Source: Paenibacillus borealis
Lineage (GTDB): Bacteria; Bacillota; Bacilli; Paenibacillales; Paenibacillaceae
Length of the DNA: 64,000 bases
NCBI RefSeq assembly: GCF_000758665.1
Contig: NZ_CP009285.1
Coordinates: 4,712,001 to 4,776,000, forward strand
Direction: 5' to 3'
Shown: positions 61,457 through 64,000 of the stretch, piece after piece
How positions within the stretch are numbered: the first letter of the stretch is position 1
How the letters are laid out: each line of letters opens with the position of its first letter
Position numbers and translations under genes: made by a program
Notes under the pieces: model-generated
What the model saw: the letters and a program-made list of their open reading frames with translations, nothing else
What the model was told of the DNA's origin: nothing
Databases searched by the model: none

Positions 61457-61469
61457 TTACTTTAAGTAA
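61457..61469. promoter_or_regulatory. 13-bp dyad upstream of OYE gene
   Basis: TTACTT-T-AAGTAA, perfect with one-base centre, 26 bases before the OYE start. Similar in form to operators of HxlR/MarR regulators that control oxidoreductases. Confidence 0.5.
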
Positions 61470-61531
61470 GCATATTATGACTGTTCTTAGCAGCAAATGC
61501 AAATCAGTGCAGAGATACCCGCTCCCACGCA

Positions 61532-61573
61532 AACAGCCGGACGCCCCATTGCTGCTCTAGGTGTCCGGCTGTT
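61532..61573 (-). terminator. Terminator of rhaD
   Basis: AACAGCCGGAC/GTCCGGCTGTT, 11-bp arms around a 20-base loop, 29 bases after the rhaD stop on the minus strand. Confidence 0.65.
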
Positions 61574-61601
61574 GGTTCACAAGCCTAAAATATTATACAT
61601 A

Positions 61602-62447
61602 TTACAAGTCCAGAACGCCGGCTTTCGGAGTTACACGGAACGCCGCAGCTAAATCTGCCAGCTGCTGATCAGTGATCTTCTGTTTAATTTCACGTCCGCC
61701 AATCAGGTTGTAGACAATCGCTGCTTTCTCGATTGTTTCCACCAGACCGAAGGTAGCATCCATAGTTGCGCCGGTAACAAAGATTCCGTGCTGCGGCCAG
61801 ATGACCACGCGGTAATCCTTCATCTTGTCAGCGGTAGCCCGGCCGATATCACTGCTGCCCGGAACCATCCATGGAATGACGCTGACGCCATCCGGGAAGA
61901 CAACCAGACATTCTGTGCACATTTCCCACAGGGTCTTGGTGAACTTCAGTCCGTCCAGATCATGGGTAAAGGTCATAGCAATAACATTCGTTGCATGGGT
62001 ATGCAGCACAATGCGGTGCGAAGGATCTACCTTCAGACGCTCGATGTGACTCATGAAGTGGGAAGCAAGCTCACTGGTAGGTACCGCACCGTTTCGCAGC
62101 CCCCACAGAACTTCTACGCTTTCACCGCTATCACTTACGCGAAGTACACCAAGGTTGGCTTCCGGGTCTTTGATGACATTGCGGAAGTATTTGCCGGATC
62201 CGGTTACGATAAAGTATTTGCCGGCCAGCTCAGTTACCGGGAAGGTAAGGGCAATTGTACGCAGCGGCTCGCGGATGTTAATATATTTGGCAACCTCTTC
62301 TTCATCCAGCAGATAACTGACGTTACCTCCATTAAGCTCATCCCAGCCCAGGGACCACATGTGGTGGGTGATTTCGGACATTTCCTGGATAAACGGTGCT
62401 TCAATACCTGCAATGTAACCTTTGGACTCAATTACTGAAGTACTCAT
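61602..62447 (-). CDS. rhaD: Rhamnulose-1-phosphate aldolase
   Basis: 281 aa, class II aldolase family with zinc-binding His ([12 protein letters not shown]) and catalytic Glu (ELNGGNVS...). Cleaves L-rhamnulose 1-phosphate into DHAP and lactaldehyde. GGAG at good spacing before ATG. Downstream of rhaA by 73 bases in the rhamnose operon. Confidence 0.92.
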   Translation of the reverse strand: MSTSVIESKGYIAGIEAPFIQEMSEITHHMWSLGWDELNGGNVSYLLDEEEVAKYINIREPLRTIALTFPVTELAGKYFIVTGSGKYFRNVIKDPEANLGVLRVSDSGESVEVLWGLRNGAVPTSELASHFMSHIERLKVDPSHRIVLHTHATNVIAMTFTHDLDGLKFTKTLWEMCTECLVVFPDGVSVIPWMVPGSSDIGRATADKMKDYRVVIWPQHGIFVTGATMDATFGLVETIEKAAIVYNLIGGREIKQKITDQQLADLAAAFRVTPKAGVLDL

Positions 62448-62519
62448 ATGTTATCTCTCCTCTATATGCACCTATAAGTGCGCGGATACTTGTTCGTTCG
62501 GTTGTTAAAAAACTTTAAT

Positions 62520-63776
62520 CTATCTTGCAGCCAGTACTTCCTGCTCATAGCTCTTCACTTCAGCCAGCCATTGCTCGCGGACCGGCGTGCCCTGCGATGC
62601 ACAGTAATAATCCCATACTGCACCGAATGGATAGGACTTGAATTCTTCTACCAGCGCCAGGCGAGAAGTATAGTCTCCGGCCAGCTCAATGGCGCGAAGC
62701 TCCTCTACCGGCTCCAGCATTGCGCGAAGCAGTGCCTTAATAGTGTTGCGTGTTCCAATAACCCAAGCAGCGAGGTGATTGATGCTGCCGTCGAAGAAAT
62801 CAAGGCCGATATTCGTACGCGGCAGCAAATCTCCGCGAACCAGTTCACGGGCGATTTCCAGCAGCTCATCGTCCATAGTTACGACATGATCGCTGTCCCA
62901 GCGTACCGGTCTGCTGACATGCAGCAGCAGCTGTTCGCTGAACATCAGGATTGAGCTCAGTTTATTGGAGATCACTTCAGTCGGATGGAAATGTCCGGCG
63001 TCCAGGCAGATCGCTTTGCCGCGGGTCAGTCCATAACCCATGTAGAATTCATGTGATCCGACAACATAGCTCTCGGAGCCAATACCGAACAGCTTGCTCT
63101 CAACGGCGTCGATGTTGTATTGCGGATCGATTTCCTCACTGAACACTTCGTCCAGAGATTCTTTAAGACGCATACGCGGTGCCAGGCGGTCAACCGGCGT
63201 ATCCTTATAACCGTCCGGTACCCAGAAATTCGTTACACAGGGCTGTCCCAGCTCGCGGCCGAAATGCTCAGCGATTTTGCGGGAAGCCTTGCAGTGTCTG
63301 ATCCAGAAATTGCGGATTTCTTCGTCTGCATGACTCAAAGTGAAGCCGTCAGCAGCTTTCGGATGTGAGAAGCAGGTTGGATTGAAATCCAGTCCCAGCC
63401 CTTGCTCTTTAGCCCACTCTACCCAGTTGGCGAAGTGGCGCGGTTCCAGCTCATCCAGATCCACCTGCTCGTCGGTATCAGCATAAATCGCATGCAGATT
63501 GACTTTGTGCTTGCCCGGAATCAGCGACAGGGCTTTCTGCAAATCCTGACGCAGCTCATCCGGAGTACCTGCGCGTCCAGGGTAGCTGCCGGTTACAGCA
63601 ATCCCGCCGCTTAGCTCTTTGTCTTTGAACAGGAAACCTTGAACGTCATCACCTTGCCAGCAGTGTACTGAAATCTTGATCTTGGCCAGCTTCTCCAGGA
63701 CCTCATCTACGTTAATTCCATGGGCTGCGTATAATTTCTTCGCTTCGTTATAGCTGTTTGTGATGCTCTGATCCAT
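62520..63776 (-). CDS. rhaA: L-rhamnose isomerase
   Basis: 418 aa from ATG at 63776 (GGAGG 8 bases upstream; an 18-codon longer frame is unneeded). Typical blocks [29 protein letters not shown] and metal-ligand region [13 protein letters not shown]. Converts L-rhamnose to L-rhamnulose, using a divalent metal. Followed by rhaD; the expected kinase rhaB appears upstream at the window edge. Confidence 0.92.
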   Translation of the reverse strand: MDQSITNSYNEAKKLYAAHGINVDEVLEKLAKIKISVHCWQGDDVQGFLFKDKELSGGIAVTGSYPGRAGTPDELRQDLQKALSLIPGKHKVNLHAIYADTDEQVDLDELEPRHFANWVEWAKEQGLGLDFNPTCFSHPKAADGFTLSHADEEIRNFWIRHCKASRKIAEHFGRELGQPCVTNFWVPDGYKDTPVDRLAPRMRLKESLDEVFSEEIDPQYNIDAVESKLFGIGSESYVVGSHEFYMGYGLTRGKAICLDAGHFHPTEVISNKLSSILMFSEQLLLHVSRPVRWDSDHVVTMDDELLEIARELVRGDLLPRTNIGLDFFDGSINHLAAWVIGTRNTIKALLRAMLEPVEELRAIELAGDYTSRLALVEEFKSYPFGAVWDYYCASQGTPVREQWLAEVKSYEQEVLAAR

Positions 63777-63928
63777 GCTGTTGCCTCCTAATTGTTTTGA
63801 TAGCATATGCTTCTTTGATAAACTCCGCAAAACTCATTTCGGAAGCATTCACTTAGTTTTGTGAGCATCCGCTCCAATGAATAGCTTCGTACGAAATTGG
63901 CTTCGCAAGCCTTTAACTAAACCTTCAT

Positions 63929-64000
63929 TTATATATTCTCACTCGCAATTGCCGCGGAATGGAGATCATCCCAGCGGGCCAGCAGCTGATCTAGCTGGGG
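63929..64000 (-). CDS. rhaB: Probable rhamnulokinase, C-terminal end (partial)
   Basis: In-frame C-terminal 23 residues (ending HSAAIASENI) run in from the right edge and stop at TAA 63931-63929. Position directly before rhaA and in the same direction matches rhaB in Firmicute rha operons. Identity is inferred from context; too little is visible for motifs. Confidence 0.45.
   Translation of the reverse strand, partial: PQLDQLLARWDDLHSAAIASENI

Overview
The window looks like a chromosome segment of a spore-forming Firmicute of the Paenibacillus type. Evidence: Bacillus-style ribosome binding sites (AAGGAGG) with frequent GTG/TTG starts, a bacillithiol-type YpdA reductase, a RicA (YmcA)-MiaB pair, a CotD-like spore coat protein, a collagen-repeat BclA-like spore surface protein, a BmrCD-type ABC exporter, and many compact intrinsic terminators. 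Coding DNA is moderately GC-rich, with a few AT-richer islands (46.1-46.6 kb and 55.3-57.6 kb). No rRNA, tRNA or CRISPR array was seen.

Layout. 0-2.3 kb: sugar-binding lipoprotein start (cut by the left edge) divergent from a secreted alpha-amylase-family lipoprotein, with a cre-like site between. 2.2-10.3 kb: small unknown genes, AzoR, an RsgA paralog, a strong promoter driving a tiny peptide-sized unit, a HAD phosphatase, an ArsR/DUF2087 regulator, YpdA and YtwI. 10.3-17.6 kb: a homodimer-type ABC exporter, then a BmrCD-like heterodimeric multidrug exporter preceded by a leader peptide and a terminator/antiterminator switch. 17.7-27.9 kb: an AlkX-type glycosylase, ABC-2 transporters (one ATPase gene carries a frameshift), a Csp-like copper protein, a COG0523 GTPase, MoaB, a coat protein and an ArsR-type regulator. 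27.9-28.3 kb is a non-coding repeat field.

28.4-38.6 kb is the most interesting region: one long minus-strand operon, in transcription order NifX-like, NifH-like, full-length NifB, O-acetylhomoserine sulfhydrylase, a sulfonate/nitrate-type ABC importer (binding protein, permease, ATPase), NifD-like and NifK-like. Most genes from the permease onward overlap at ATGA junctions. There is no NifEN and the cluster is tied to sulfur metabolism, so I infer a nitrogenase-like reductase that scavenges organic sulfur for methionine/cysteine synthesis, related in concept to the methylthio-alkane reductase (Mar) of Rhodospirillum rubrum, rather than a classical N2-fixing nitrogenase. Its promoter carries a dyad operator and its leader contains intrinsic terminator hairpins.

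38.6-45.6 kb: a lipoprotein, a sugar MFS/DUF1349/ROK group and a two-gene pyruvate (2-oxoacid):ferredoxin oxidoreductase that could supply low-potential electrons. 46-48.3 kb: a probable spore protein and a secreted GH8 glucanase/chitosanase with a perfect 30-bp palindrome in its 5' leader. 48.4-53.7 kb: NAD salvage (PncB, PncA, NrtR-like Nudix regulator) and RicA-MiaB. 54-57.6 kb: an IS110-family element and an AT-richer EamA/AraC pair. 57.8-60.1 kb: the collagen-like gene with nested tandem duplications. 60.3-64 kb: an Old Yellow Enzyme and rhamnose catabolism (rhaD, rhaA, probable end of rhaB). Two families of dispersed intergenic repeats each occur twice in the window.
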